Source: Arthrobacter woluwensis (GTDB lineage Bacteria > Actinomycetota > Actinomycetes > Actinomycetales > Micrococcaceae). Taken from it: a stretch of DNA of 64,000 nt. The stretch spans positions 1,426,001-1,490,000 of the forward strand of contig NZ_FNSN01000003.1 of NCBI RefSeq assembly GCF_900105345.1, written 5' to 3'. Shown one piece after another: positions 8,292-15,979 of this stretch. A program made the translations under genes and the position numbers. The notes beneath the pieces are model-generated. The model ran no database searches. It had not been told where the DNA came from and saw nothing but the letters and a program-made list of their open reading frames with translations. Each line of letters begins with the position of its first letter. The stretch's first letter is position 1.

Positions 8292-11009
8292 GTGGCCTCA
8301 CTTCTTGAAAAACTCTTGCGCACCGGCGACAAGAAGACGCTCAAGCGTCTCCGCAACTATGCGGACGCCATCAATGCACTTGAGGATTCCTTCACAGGCT
8401 TCACCGATGCCGAACTCCGTGCTGAGACGGACCGGCTGCGGGAACGCCACGCGGATGGCGAGTCGCTGGACGCGCTGCTGCCGGAGGCCTTCGCCGCCGT
8501 CCGTGAAGCGTCGGCCCGCACCCTTGGCATGCGGCACTTCGACGTTCAGCTCATGGGTGGCGCCGCACTGCACCTCGGCAACATCGCCGAAATGAAGACC
8601 GGTGAAGGCAAGACCCTGGTCGCCACCGCCCCCGCATATCTGAATGCGCTGGCCGGCAAGGGCGTGCACGTGGTCACGGTCAACGACTACCTCGCCGAGT
8701 ACCAGTCCGAACTCATGGGCCGCGTCTACCGCTTCCTCGGTCTGACCAGTGGCTGCATCCTGGCCAATCAGGACCCGGCGCTGCGCAAGGTCCAGTACGA
8801 CGCCGACATCACCTACGGCACCAACAACGAATTCGGCTTCGACTACCTGCGCGACAACATGGCGTGGGACAAGTCCGAGCTGGTGCAGCGCGGTCACAAC
8901 TTCGCGATCGTCGATGAGGTCGACTCCATCCTGATCGATGAGGCGCGTACCCCGCTCATCATCTCCGGTCCCGCCCAGGGCGACGCCAACCGCTGGTACG
9001 GCGAGTTCGCCTCTCTCGTGCAGAAGCTCGAAGAAGGCCGCGATTACGAGGTCGACGAGAAGAAGCGCACCGTCGGCGTCCTGGAGTCCGGCATCGCCAA
9101 GGTCGAGGACTACCTCGGCATCCACAACCTGTACGAGTCCGCCAACACGCCGCTCATCGGGTTCCTCAACAACGCCATCAAGGCCAAGGAACTGTTCAAG
9201 CGGGACAAGGATTACGTCGTCATGGACGGCGAAGTCCTCATCGTCGACGAGCACACGGGCCGTGTGCTGGCCGGCCGCCGGTACAACGAAGGCATGCACC
9301 AGGCGATCGAGGCCAAGGAGAAGGTCGAGGTCAAGCCCGAGAACCAGACCCTGGCGACCGTGACCCTGCAGAACTACTTCCGCATGTACGACAAGCTCTC
9401 CGGCATGACCGGCACGGCCGAGACCGAGGCCGCGGAGTTCATGTCCACGTACAAGCTCGGCGTGGTGCCGATTCCCACGAACCGTCCGATGCAGCGCATC
9501 GACCAGCCTGACCTCGTCTACAAGAACGAGGTGGTCAAGTTCGACGCCGTCGTGCAGGACATCGTCGAGCGTCACGAGAAGGGCCAGCCGGTCCTCGTGG
9601 GCACCACGAGCGTCGAGAAGAGCGAATACCTCTCCCAGAAGCTGGCCAAGGAGGGCGTCCGCCACGAGGTCCTGAACGCCAAGAACCACGCTCGCGAAGC
9701 GGCGATCGTCGCCGAAGCCGGCCGCAAGGGCGCCGTGACGGTCGCAACGAACATGGCCGGCCGTGGCACGGACATCATGCTGGGCGGCAGCCCCGAGTTC
9801 ACCGCGGTCGCGGCTCTGAAAGCCCGTGGCCTGGATCCGGAGGAGAACCCGGAAGAGTACGAGGCCGCCTGGCCCGAGGCTCTGGAAGCCGCGAAGAAAG
9901 CGGTCAAGGACGAGCACGAGGAAGTCCTCGAGCTCGGCGGCCTCTACGTGCTCGGCACGGAGCGTCACGAGTCCCGTCGTATCGACAACCAGCTTCGTGG
10001 CCGTTCCGGCCGTCAGGGCGACCCGGGCGAGTCCCGCTTCTACCTGTCGCTGACGGACGACCTCATGCGTCTGTTCAACTCCGGCGCCGCGGAACGTCTG
10101 ATGGCGTCGACCCTCGACGACGAGACCGCCCTGGAGTCCAAGATGGTCTCGCGCGCGATCGCTTCGGCGCAGGGCCAGGTCGAGGGACGGAACGCCGAAC
10201 AGCGCAAGAACGTGCTCAAGTACGACGACGTCCTGAACCGCCAGCGTGAGGCCATCTACGGTGACCGTCGCCGGATCCTCGAAGGCGACGACCTGCATGA
10301 GAAGGTCCAGTTCTTCCTCGAGGACACCATCAACGCGGTGATCGACGACGCGACGGCGGAGGGTCACAGCGAAGAGTGGGACTACGACGTGCTCTGGAGC
10401 AACCTCAAGACGCTCTACCCGATGACCCTGAGCCAGAAGGACATCTTCGACGAGGCCGGTGGAAAGAGCGGGGTGACCGCGTCCTTCCTCAAGGAGGAGA
10501 TCCTCTCCGACGCCCGCCTTGCCTACGAGGCGAGGGAGAAGCAGCTCGGCAGCGAGAACATGCGGGAGTTCGAACGCCGCGTGGTCCTCTCGGTGATCGG
10601 CCGCAAGTGGCAGGAACACCTCTACGAGATGGACTACCTGAAGGAGGGCATCGGTCTCCGGGCCATGGCCCAGCGTGACCCGCTCGTGGAGTACCAGCGC
10701 GAGGGCTACACGCTCTTCCAGGCCATGATGGCCGGCATCCGCGAGGAGTCGGTCGGCTTCCTGTACAACCTTGAGGTGGAGGTCACCGAAACCCCCGCCG
10801 CCGAGGCCGCTTCGGAGCCGCACATCCATGCCGCAGGCCTCGAAACGCCGGAGCAGCCCGCGCAGCTGCAGTACTCCGCCCCCGGCGAGGACGGCGAGAC
10901 CGAGACCCACGTCGAACGGAAGGACTCCGCCACGGAGGCCACCCGCGACTCCAGGTCCGGAAACCCCGCACGCAGTGGCGGCAAGAAGGGCAACCGCAAG
11001 CGTCGCTAG
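8292..11009 (+). CDS. secA: Preprotein translocase ATPase SecA
   Basis: Motor ATPase of the Sec export pathway, 905 residues, acting at SecYEG on the inner face of the membrane. Walker A (MKTGEGKTL) is near residue 104 and Walker B with the DEAD-like motif ([12 protein letters not shown]) near 210. The peptide-crosslinking domain and helicase motifs follow ([24 protein letters not shown]), then the helical wing and scaffold. The tail is acidic, then basic (KKGNRKRR), and lacks the C-terminal zinc-binding CxCGS motif of proteobacterial SecA, as is usual for actinobacterial SecA1. The GTG start has GGGAG upstream. TAGACT at 8231-8236 may be part of its promoter. A strong hairpin follows directly. 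Confidence 0.99.
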   Translation: MASLLEKLLRTGDKKTLKRLRNYADAINALEDSFTGFTDAELRAETDRLRERHADGESLDALLPEAFAAVREASARTLGMRHFDVQLMGGAALHLGNIAEMKTGEGKTLVATAPAYLNALAGKGVHVVTVNDYLAEYQSELMGRVYRFLGLTSGCILANQDPALRKVQYDADITYGTNNEFGFDYLRDNMAWDKSELVQRGHNFAIVDEVDSILIDEARTPLIISGPAQGDANRWYGEFASLVQKLEEGRDYEVDEKKRTVGVLESGIAKVEDYLGIHNLYESANTPLIGFLNNAIKAKELFKRDKDYVVMDGEVLIVDEHTGRVLAGRRYNEGMHQAIEAKEKVEVKPENQTLATVTLQNYFRMYDKLSGMTGTAETEAAEFMSTYKLGVVPIPTNRPMQRIDQPDLVYKNEVVKFDAVVQDIVERHEKGQPVLVGTTSVEKSEYLSQKLAKEGVRHEVLNAKNHAREAAIVAEAGRKGAVTVATNMAGRGTDIMLGGSPEFTAVAALKARGLDPEENPEEYEAAWPEALEAAKKAVKDEHEEVLELGGLYVLGTERHESRRIDNQLRGRSGRQGDPGESRFYLSLTDDLMRLFNSGAAERLMASTLDDETALESKMVSRAIASAQGQVEGRNAEQRKNVLKYDDVLNRQREAIYGDRRRILEGDDLHEKVQFFLEDTINAVIDDATAEGHSEEWDYDVLWSNLKTLYPMTLSQKDIFDEAGGKSGVTASFLKEEILSDARLAYEAREKQLGSENMREFERRVVLSVIGRKWQEHLYEMDYLKEGIGLRAMAQRDPLVEYQREGYTLFQAMMAGIREESVGFLYNLEVEVTETPAAEAASEPHIHAAGLETPEQPAQLQYSAPGEDGETETHVERKDSATEATRDSRSGNPARSGGKKGNRKRR

Positions 11010-11018
11010 CACCACGAG

Positions 11019-11054
11019 GTGACGCCCGGACGGTAAGACCCGTCCGGGCGTCAC
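11019..11054. terminator. Bidirectional terminator hairpin between secA and the Rv3235-family gene
   Basis: Perfect 15-bp inverted repeat (arms 11019-11033 and 11040-11054, GTGACGCCCGG... type) with a 6-base loop, ten bases after the secA stop. No T-run follows on the secA side. It lies between convergent genes and could serve both. Confidence 0.8.
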
Positions 11055-11077
11055 CCGATCTCCAGGGCCGTCACGAT

Positions 11078-11560
11078 CTAGGAAGTACGCCGTGCTTCCA
11101 TCCGGATCGCGACGGCCCTGGTGCGTTTCCGGCACCGGACCACGGCGGTCGCCTCGACGATCTGGGACGTGGGGCATTGGGCATGGATGCTCTGAACGTG
11201 CGCGTCGGCGTAGGGCGAAGTGCGGCTTCGTCCGAAGTGTTCCTGTGACTCCTGAACCAATGCCCTGCGGAGCTGCAGCGATGCGAACAGCTCAGGCTCC
11301 ATCCAGCGGGAGAGCTGTTGCAGAGGACGACTGCCGTTCAACGCCTCCATGATGGCCTGCACGAGCCGGTGCACCTGGCCCTTGAGCTGGCTCAACCGCC
11401 GGGCCTCGTCGAGGGACGCCGGCGCCGGAGGCGGTGCCGAGCGTGGCGGGGTGATGGTGCGGAGGGTCACCGCCTCGTCGCGACCCGTCGAGGGCGTGGG
11501 GTCTGGCCTCATCGCTGGTGGATCTCCCGCCGTCGAAGGTGTCGACGCGAACGGTGTCAT
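11078..11560 (-). CDS. Rv3235 family protein
   Basis: Conserved actinobacterial protein of 160 residues with no known function, matching the Rv3235-type family found near secA in other actinobacteria. The N-terminal 50 residues are Pro/Ser/Thr-rich and low in complexity. The conserved core is EARRLSQLKGQVHRLVQAIMEALNG followed by SRPLQQLSRWMEPELFASL. The C-terminal strand VVRCRKRTRAVAIRME closes a small alpha/beta domain. The ATG at 11560 is chosen because AAAGGAG precedes it at 8 bases; a GTG three codons earlier overlaps that site. It is the second gene of a minus-strand pair after the LysM gene. Confidence 0.75.
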   Translation of the reverse strand: MTPFASTPSTAGDPPAMRPDPTPSTGRDEAVTLRTITPPRSAPPPAPASLDEARRLSQLKGQVHRLVQAIMEALNGSRPLQQLSRWMEPELFASLQLRRALVQESQEHFGRSRTSPYADAHVQSIHAQCPTSQIVEATAVVRCRKRTRAVAIRMEARRTS

Positions 11561-11718
11561 GTGGTGCACTCCTTTGGAGAGGGGTGGTGGCCCGCGGCCG
11601 AGGACGGATGGCTGCTCGGGCCCGAGCGACAGGCTGCGGGCCGGGATCCGAGGCGGCGTAAGGTGAGGCGCTGACTGAGGTGGCGCTGACTGAGGTCGCG
11701 CTGAGAAGCCCGGTCATG

Positions 11719-12681
11719 TCACTGCCGCGCGGGGACTCTCAGGACGGTTCCGGGCAGGAGACGATCCGGGTCCGGCCCGATGACCTCGTGATTGGCGGAG
11801 TACCACTGGGGCCAGAACCGTGCGATCTCCAGATCTGTCGCGCTCGGACCGAGCTCTCTGGAGGCCAGGATCCACAGGGAATCCCCGGGCCGGACCACCA
11901 CCTCGCGGTGTGATGCCTGAACGCCGGAGGGGTGCCGCCGGGGTTCCGGTGCCATGAGCCCCGGCTCTGCGGTGACGGTCGAGGGCGTCCATCCGGGATC
12001 GAGCGAATCGGACCCGTGGAGAGGTACCGGAGGACGATCCCGGGTCGTCGCCGTCGTCCCGTCCAGACTTTCGGACCGAGAGGTGTCAGCAGTCCAGTTC
12101 GGATCGAGAGCATCCGTCGGATGAGATCGCCCCGCAGCCTCGGGCGTGGTGCTCAGCCCACTGACCGCATTTGCGGAACGGGGCAGAGGAGAACGGGACG
12201 GACCGGGAGAGTTCGGAGGACTCAGAGCCGGCGCGTCGAGGGCGGCCGAGCCGGCCGAGAGGGCCATACCGGATGGGGCCATGGCGGCCGCTTGAGCTCC
12301 TGAAGGGCCCAGAAGGGTGAGACCCAGGATCGCCAGAGCCAGGCGCCGCATGAACGCCGGTGTCCACTGTCCGAGCCGCTTCGAGGATACGTGCCGTCCG
12401 CGCAGCTCACAGGCGGCAGCGAGGAATGCCATCGACATGGACAGCAGCCACCAGATCACGGCGGCTGACCCGGCCCAGAAGGCGAGCGACCCCACCAGTG
12501 TCTCCAGCCGAAGGTTCGAGGCGTCCGGCCCCACCCAGCGCAGGGGGTTCACGGCCGCGCGCCCGGACCAGCCGACCAGAAGGAGCAGAGAGCCCGTAGC
12601 CAGGACGCACAAGGACAGCATCGCCTCGGTCCGCCCCGCAGCGGGCGCTGTCGGTAGGGAGTGGGTCGCTCTGAGGCTCAT
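11719..12681 (-). CDS. LysM-domain membrane protein
   Basis: Protein of 320 residues with two N-terminal membrane segments (about 20-42 and 62-88) and a third hydrophobic stretch near 110-130. A long Ser/Pro/Thr-rich spacer follows, then a C-terminal LysM motif (about 258-316: VVRPGDSLWILASRELG, ANHEVIGPDPDRLLPGTVLRVP). LysM binds peptidoglycan, so the spacer probably crosses the wall with the LysM outside. The ATG at 12681 is chosen over an earlier in-frame start because AAAGGAG sits 5 bases upstream. It is the first gene of a minus-strand pair with the Rv3235-family gene. Its upstream region holds phased repeats described separately. Confidence 0.8.
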   Translation of the reverse strand: MSLRATHSLPTAPAAGRTEAMLSLCVLATGSLLLLVGWSGRAAVNPLRWVGPDASNLRLETLVGSLAFWAGSAAVIWWLLSMSMAFLAAACELRGRHVSSKRLGQWTPAFMRRLALAILGLTLLGPSGAQAAAMAPSGMALSAGSAALDAPALSPPNSPGPSRSPLPRSANAVSGLSTTPEAAGRSHPTDALDPNWTADTSRSESLDGTTATTRDRPPVPLHGSDSLDPGWTPSTVTAEPGLMAPEPRRHPSGVQASHREVVVRPGDSLWILASRELGPSATDLEIARFWPQWYSANHEVIGPDPDRLLPGTVLRVPARQ

Positions 12682-12690
12682 ATAGTCTCC

Positions 12691-12720
12691 TTTGATGGAG
12701 TTTGATGCGATTTGATGAAA
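12691..12720 (-). promoter_or_regulatory. Three 10-bp phased direct repeats upstream of the LysM gene
   Basis: TTTGATG recurs at exactly 10-base spacing at 12691, 12701 and 12711 on the plus strand, that is CATCAAA on the coding strand of the LysM gene. A weaker copy (CTTGATC) is at 12731. The AT-rich repeats, one per helical turn in head-to-tail order, overlap the leader and ribosome-binding site. A BldC-like gene lies 700 bases away. BldC is known to bind such head-to-tail repeats; binding here is inferred. Confidence 0.5.
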
Positions 12721-12782
12721 GTAGATACATCTTGATCCGCTTCGGTGGGTTTGTCCAGAGCATGTTCGATCAGGGGTGACTT

Positions 12783-12810
12783 TTGAATGACAAAGCACCG
12801 GCACTACCGT
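12783..12810 (+). promoter_or_regulatory. Promoter of the tandem-repeat hypothetical gene, probably giving a leaderless mRNA
   Basis: TTGAAT (12783-12788), a 16-base spacer and TACCGT (12805-12810) form a plausible SigA-type promoter. The ATG begins 7 bases after the -10 end, so transcription would start at or next to the start codon. No ribosome-binding site is seen. Confidence 0.5.
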
Positions 12811-12816
12811 GCTCGC

Positions 12817-13392
12817 ATGCGCTGGGGACTGCTGTTCGGAGACATGGAAGCCCAACTGGAGGAGGCTCTGCGCCTGGACCGCGAGTCCAGTGCCGGCGAG
12901 CTTGAACGAGCGGAGTTCGCCCGGGTGCTGTTCCTGGAACGGCTGCGGGGTGCGGAGACCCGCCTAGTCACCCTGGACATCCCAGGGGTCGGTCGCCTGG
13001 ACGGTGTGGTGCGGCGAGTCGGCGCGGACTGGCTGATGGTGGAGGGCGGAACGGCGGACTGGCTCGTTCCCGTCCGCTCCATCAGGTGGGCCACGGGGCT
13101 GATGCGATCCACCATGTCCCCTGCGGATGCCGTCTGGGGGCGTTTGGGGATGGCCGCCGCGCTGAGGACGGTGTCCCGTGACCGCTCGACGGTGAGGGTG
13201 TTTCTGCAGGTTGAGGGCTCGGACCCCGTGGCGCTGTCAGGCGTGATCGCGCGGGTGGGCGCCGACTTTCTGGAGCTCTGGGACGCCGCGGGCAGCGAGT
13301 CAGGACGGCGTCAGGACGTGGCCGCGATCCCGTTCGCAGCCGTCAGGGCCGTCCGGAGCGGGATGGGGCCAGGGGCGTTCCGCGAGTCGTGA
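12817..13392 (+). CDS. Conserved actinobacterial hypothetical protein with two repeated beta-domains
   Basis: Protein of 191 residues starting MRWGLLFGDMEAQLEEAL, a start pattern seen in a family of uncharacterised actinobacterial proteins. An N-terminal charged helix (about 8-44) is followed by two copies of one module: residues 48-94 (GVVRRVGADWLMVEG...LVPVRSIRWATG) and 125-181 (GVIARVGADFLELWD...IPFAAVRAVRSG). Each looks like a small five-stranded barrel of the LSm or YlxS type. The ATG at 12817 fits the family start and a leaderless promoter. It is divergent from the LysM gene and converges on the BldC-like gene with 31 bases between. No function is known. Confidence 0.75.
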   Translation: MRWGLLFGDMEAQLEEALRLDRESSAGELERAEFARVLFLERLRGAETRLVTLDIPGVGRLDGVVRRVGADWLMVEGGTADWLVPVRSIRWATGLMRSTMSPADAVWGRLGMAAALRTVSRDRSTVRVFLQVEGSDPVALSGVIARVGADFLELWDAAGSESGRRQDVAAIPFAAVRAVRSGMGPGAFRES

Positions 13393-13423
13393 TGTGAGGG
13401 TCGTCAGGCTTCAGAGCGCGGCG

Positions 13424-13654
13424 TCAGTTCGCCGGGGAGCTCTCCGAGGTCGACGAGGGATTCTCAATGCTGAGCCTGGTCTGTTCGTACTGCTCCTGGA
13501 TGTACTCCTCGAGCTTTTCGGCTTCGATCCGCCAGACACCGCGGCCGCCCACCCGGATGGCCTTGAGCTGCCCGCTTCTCACCAGCGCGTAGGCCTGCGA
13601 GGAGTTGATCTGGAGAATCTCCTCCACATCGGCGAGGGTCAGGAAGCGGCGCAT
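13424..13654 (-). CDS. BldC-like MerR/excisionase-fold DNA-binding protein
   Basis: Small winged-helix protein of 76 residues that begins MRRFLTLADVEEILQINSS. The HTH (about 4-25) is followed by QAYALVRSGQLKAIRVGGRGVWRIE, a very close match to the BldC family of Streptomyces developmental regulators. An acidic helix (EKLEEYIQEQYEQTR) and a Ser-rich tail finish it. An upstream in-frame start would add 16 residues, but the family start is at 13654. BldC controls developmental timing by binding direct repeats; the role in a non-sporulating relative is unknown. It is divergent from the Tad genes across 149 bases, so it may regulate them. Confidence 0.85.
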   Translation of the reverse strand: MRRFLTLADVEEILQINSSQAYALVRSGQLKAIRVGGRGVWRIEAEKLEEYIQEQYEQTRLSIENPSSTSESSPAN

Positions 13655-13803
13655 GCCCCCATTCTGCCATCTTGTGGACACGCGCGGTGGTCGGTTATCC
13701 ATAGAGACGGATCACAGGGAGTCAATCGACTGAAACTTTCGTCAATGATGATGAATACTGATCCAGCACAGGCGCGATCCTCGCCTGTGGAAAGGAGAGA
13801 TTC

Positions 13804-14439
13804 GTGAGTGAGACGCCTTCGACCCGGCTGAGGAAGCCGTCCTGGAAAGATCCTCGTCTGCTACTGGGTCTGCTTCTGGTGCTCTTGTCCACGGTGGGCA
13901 CGATCAGCCTGGTCGCCGGGCTGGACAGAGGCGTGGAAGTCTATGTGGCGCGGAAGGGGATCCCTGTTGGCGAGCGGCTCACGGCGGACGACTTCGACCG
14001 GGTCACGGTCCGACTCGGAAACGCGGAGGGGCAGTATGTCAGGGCGGATGAGGCGATCCCGGACGGAATGATCGCCACGGCATTCGTGGGGAAGGGGCAG
14101 CTCGTTCCCCGGAGCAGTATCGGCGCGGTGCGCGCCCTCACCAGCAAGCCCGTGGCCGTGTCCGTCGACGGGGTGCTGCCCGAGCAGCTTCAGGAAGGCG
14201 CCACTGCCGACCTCTGGGTGGCGGCTCCGGACGAGCGCAATGGTTTCAGAGAGCCACGTCTGGTGGTGCGTGCCGGGGAGGTGGTCAAAGTGGTGCAGAG
14301 CCAGCAGACGTTCGGCTCGACCGCGTCCCAAGTCGTCATCGTGCTGATTCCTGACGCCCAGTTGCCACAGGTCCTCGCGGCGCAGGCGAACAAATCCAGG
14401 ATCTCGCTGGTCTGGAACCCTGCCGGGCGGGCCTCGTGA
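13804..14439 (+). CDS. SAF-domain protein, RcpC/CpaB-like Tad pilus component
   Basis: Protein of 211 residues with one N-terminal membrane segment (about 20-40) and a SAF domain (about 46-110: YVARKGIPVGERLTADDF, AFVGKGQLVPRSSI). This is the layout of CpaB/RcpC proteins that act with the Tad pilus machinery. The C-terminal region (VVKVVQSQQTFGS...VVIVLIP) is the second conserved part. The GTG start has AAAGGAG upstream at good spacing. It overlaps the CpaE-like gene by four bases (GTGA), so the two are probably made together. The remaining Tad genes are 41 kb downstream. Confidence 0.82.
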   Translation: MSETPSTRLRKPSWKDPRLLLGLLLVLLSTVGTISLVAGLDRGVEVYVARKGIPVGERLTADDFDRVTVRLGNAEGQYVRADEAIPDGMIATAFVGKGQLVPRSSIGAVRALTSKPVAVSVDGVLPEQLQEGATADLWVAAPDERNGFREPRLVVRAGEVVKVVQSQQTFGSTASQVVIVLIPDAQLPQVLAAQANKSRISLVWNPAGRAS

Positions 14440-15923
14440 CGGTGAGCATCGCCGCCCACGGCTCTGGTTCGGGGGTTCTGGCGGAGCAGTTGAACGGTCG
14501 GCGCCATGGCGCGTTCCGGGTGGTCCGGCAGAGTGAGAGCCTCGAAGAGCTGATGGGGGCGTGTCAGGCGGGCCTTGCCCAGGTCGCGCTGTTCGTCGGC
14601 GACGACCATTCCCTCGACGCCACCACGGTGGACCGGCTCAGGGCTCTCGGAGTCATCGTGCTCATCCTGAGCCCTGACCGGGTCGAGCGAGAGCGTCTGT
14701 CCAGGGTCGGGGCGGTGACGCTGCCGGCTGACGCAGGCGTCGCGCAGGTGGAGGAGATCCTCTCTTCTGCGTTGGATGTGCCGGGCCGGCGGTCGGACCC
14801 GCCTGCTGTGACGGGCGACGGCGGTGCGCCGGGTCCCCGGATCCGGCCTGGTATTTCGTGGGCGAGAGTGGGACACTCGGGCTTCGCCGTGCAGCCCTCG
14901 CCGGATTCGACAGGGCCGACAGCTCCCGTCAGCGCAGATTCCGGCGGCGTGGAGTCAGAAGGCACGGATTCAGAAGGCTCGAACCCCGGAGAAGGATCGC
15001 GCGTGACCAAGGGCTCGGGCCGCAACCGTCCCGACGGGACGAGGTCCGCGGAAGAACATCCGGGGCCGCCCGGAGTCCTCGCCGTGTGGGGGCCGGCCGG
15101 AGCACCCGGAAGGACGACGGTGGCGGTCAATCTCGCCGCCGAGCTGGCGATGGAGGGGCGACGTGTCGTCCTTCTCGACGCCGACACGTACGGCGCGAGT
15201 GTGGCGTCCCACCTCGGACTGCTGGACGAGTCCGCGGGTCTCGCGCAGGCCTGCCGGCTGGCGGACCAGGGCCGGTTCGATGGGCCGGCACTCGAACGCT
15301 GTCGTGTTCCGCTGACCGTGGGGCAGGGCTCTCTTGACGTCCTCAGCGGGCTCACCCGCCCGGAACGGTGGACGGAACTCAGGGGGCCGGCGCTCTCCCT
15401 CGTCATCGACCTCTGTTCCTCGACCTATGACCACGTGGTCATCGACGTCGGATTCTGCCTGGAAGCGGACGAGGAACTCAGCTTCGACACGATGGCTCCC
15501 CGGCGGAATGCCGCCGCTCTCACGGCCCTCGGCGCGGCCGAACGGGTCTATGCGGTGGGGGAGGCGACGGCGGTGGGCCTGCCGCGACTGGTGCGCGCCA
15601 TCCCCTCCCTGCTCGACGCTGCGCCGCAGGCCCAAGCGGTTGTGCTGATGAACAAGGTGCGACAGGATGCCGTCGGACGGTTTCCAGAGCGGCAGGTCCG
15701 GGAAGCGTGGGAACGCTTCGGACCCTCCCTGCCGATCGGGTCATTTCTGCCGTTCTCTCCGGAAATTGTGGACATCGCGCTGAGGAATGGGAACGTCCTG
15801 GCCGAGTCGGCTCCGCAATCGGAACTACGCCGGGCGGTCCGATCCGTCGTTTGTGCACCTGCACAGCGTTCTCGGAAATCCTCTGTGTTTTACACCACGA
15901 CGCGGTGGATGGGATCGCGCTAG
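14436..15923 (+). CDS. CpaE/Ssd-like MinD-ParA family ATPase of the Tad locus
   Basis: Protein of 495 residues. The N-terminal 110 residues look like a receiver-like fold (VALFVGDDHS, LGVIVLILSPDRV). A low-complexity Ser/Gly/Glu linker spans about 120-210. The C-terminal domain is of MinD/ParA type (from about 214: GVLAVWGPAGAPGRTTVAVN, VVLLDADTYGASVASHLGL). The P-loop is unusual: GPAGAPGRTT, with Arg in place of the Walker Lys and no signature Lys at the start. Mycobacterial Ssd proteins are similar and sit directly upstream of tadA; here tadA is far away. CpaE-type proteins localise pilus assembly. Confidence 0.82.
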   Translation: MTVSIAAHGSGSGVLAEQLNGRRHGAFRVVRQSESLEELMGACQAGLAQVALFVGDDHSLDATTVDRLRALGVIVLILSPDRVERERLSRVGAVTLPADAGVAQVEEILSSALDVPGRRSDPPAVTGDGGAPGPRIRPGISWARVGHSGFAVQPSPDSTGPTAPVSADSGGVESEGTDSEGSNPGEGSRVTKGSGRNRPDGTRSAEEHPGPPGVLAVWGPAGAPGRTTVAVNLAAELAMEGRRVVLLDADTYGASVASHLGLLDESAGLAQACRLADQGRFDGPALERCRVPLTVGQGSLDVLSGLTRPERWTELRGPALSLVIDLCSSTYDHVVIDVGFCLEADEELSFDTMAPRRNAAALTALGAAERVYAVGEATAVGLPRLVRAIPSLLDAAPQAQAVVLMNKVRQDAVGRFPERQVREAWERFGPSLPIGSFLPFSPEIVDIALRNGNVLAESAPQSELRRAVRSVVCAPAQRSRKSSVFYTTTRWMGSR

Positions 15924-15979
15924 GCTCGCCACTAAGACCGCAATGAAGCGGTGAATCATTCTCCCTGGAGGCGTGCAAC

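Noticed and set aside
8298-11177. A 959-codon open frame antisense to secA
   Set aside because: SecA motifs prove the plus strand codes; the antisense product is His/Val/Arg-rich shadow sequence.
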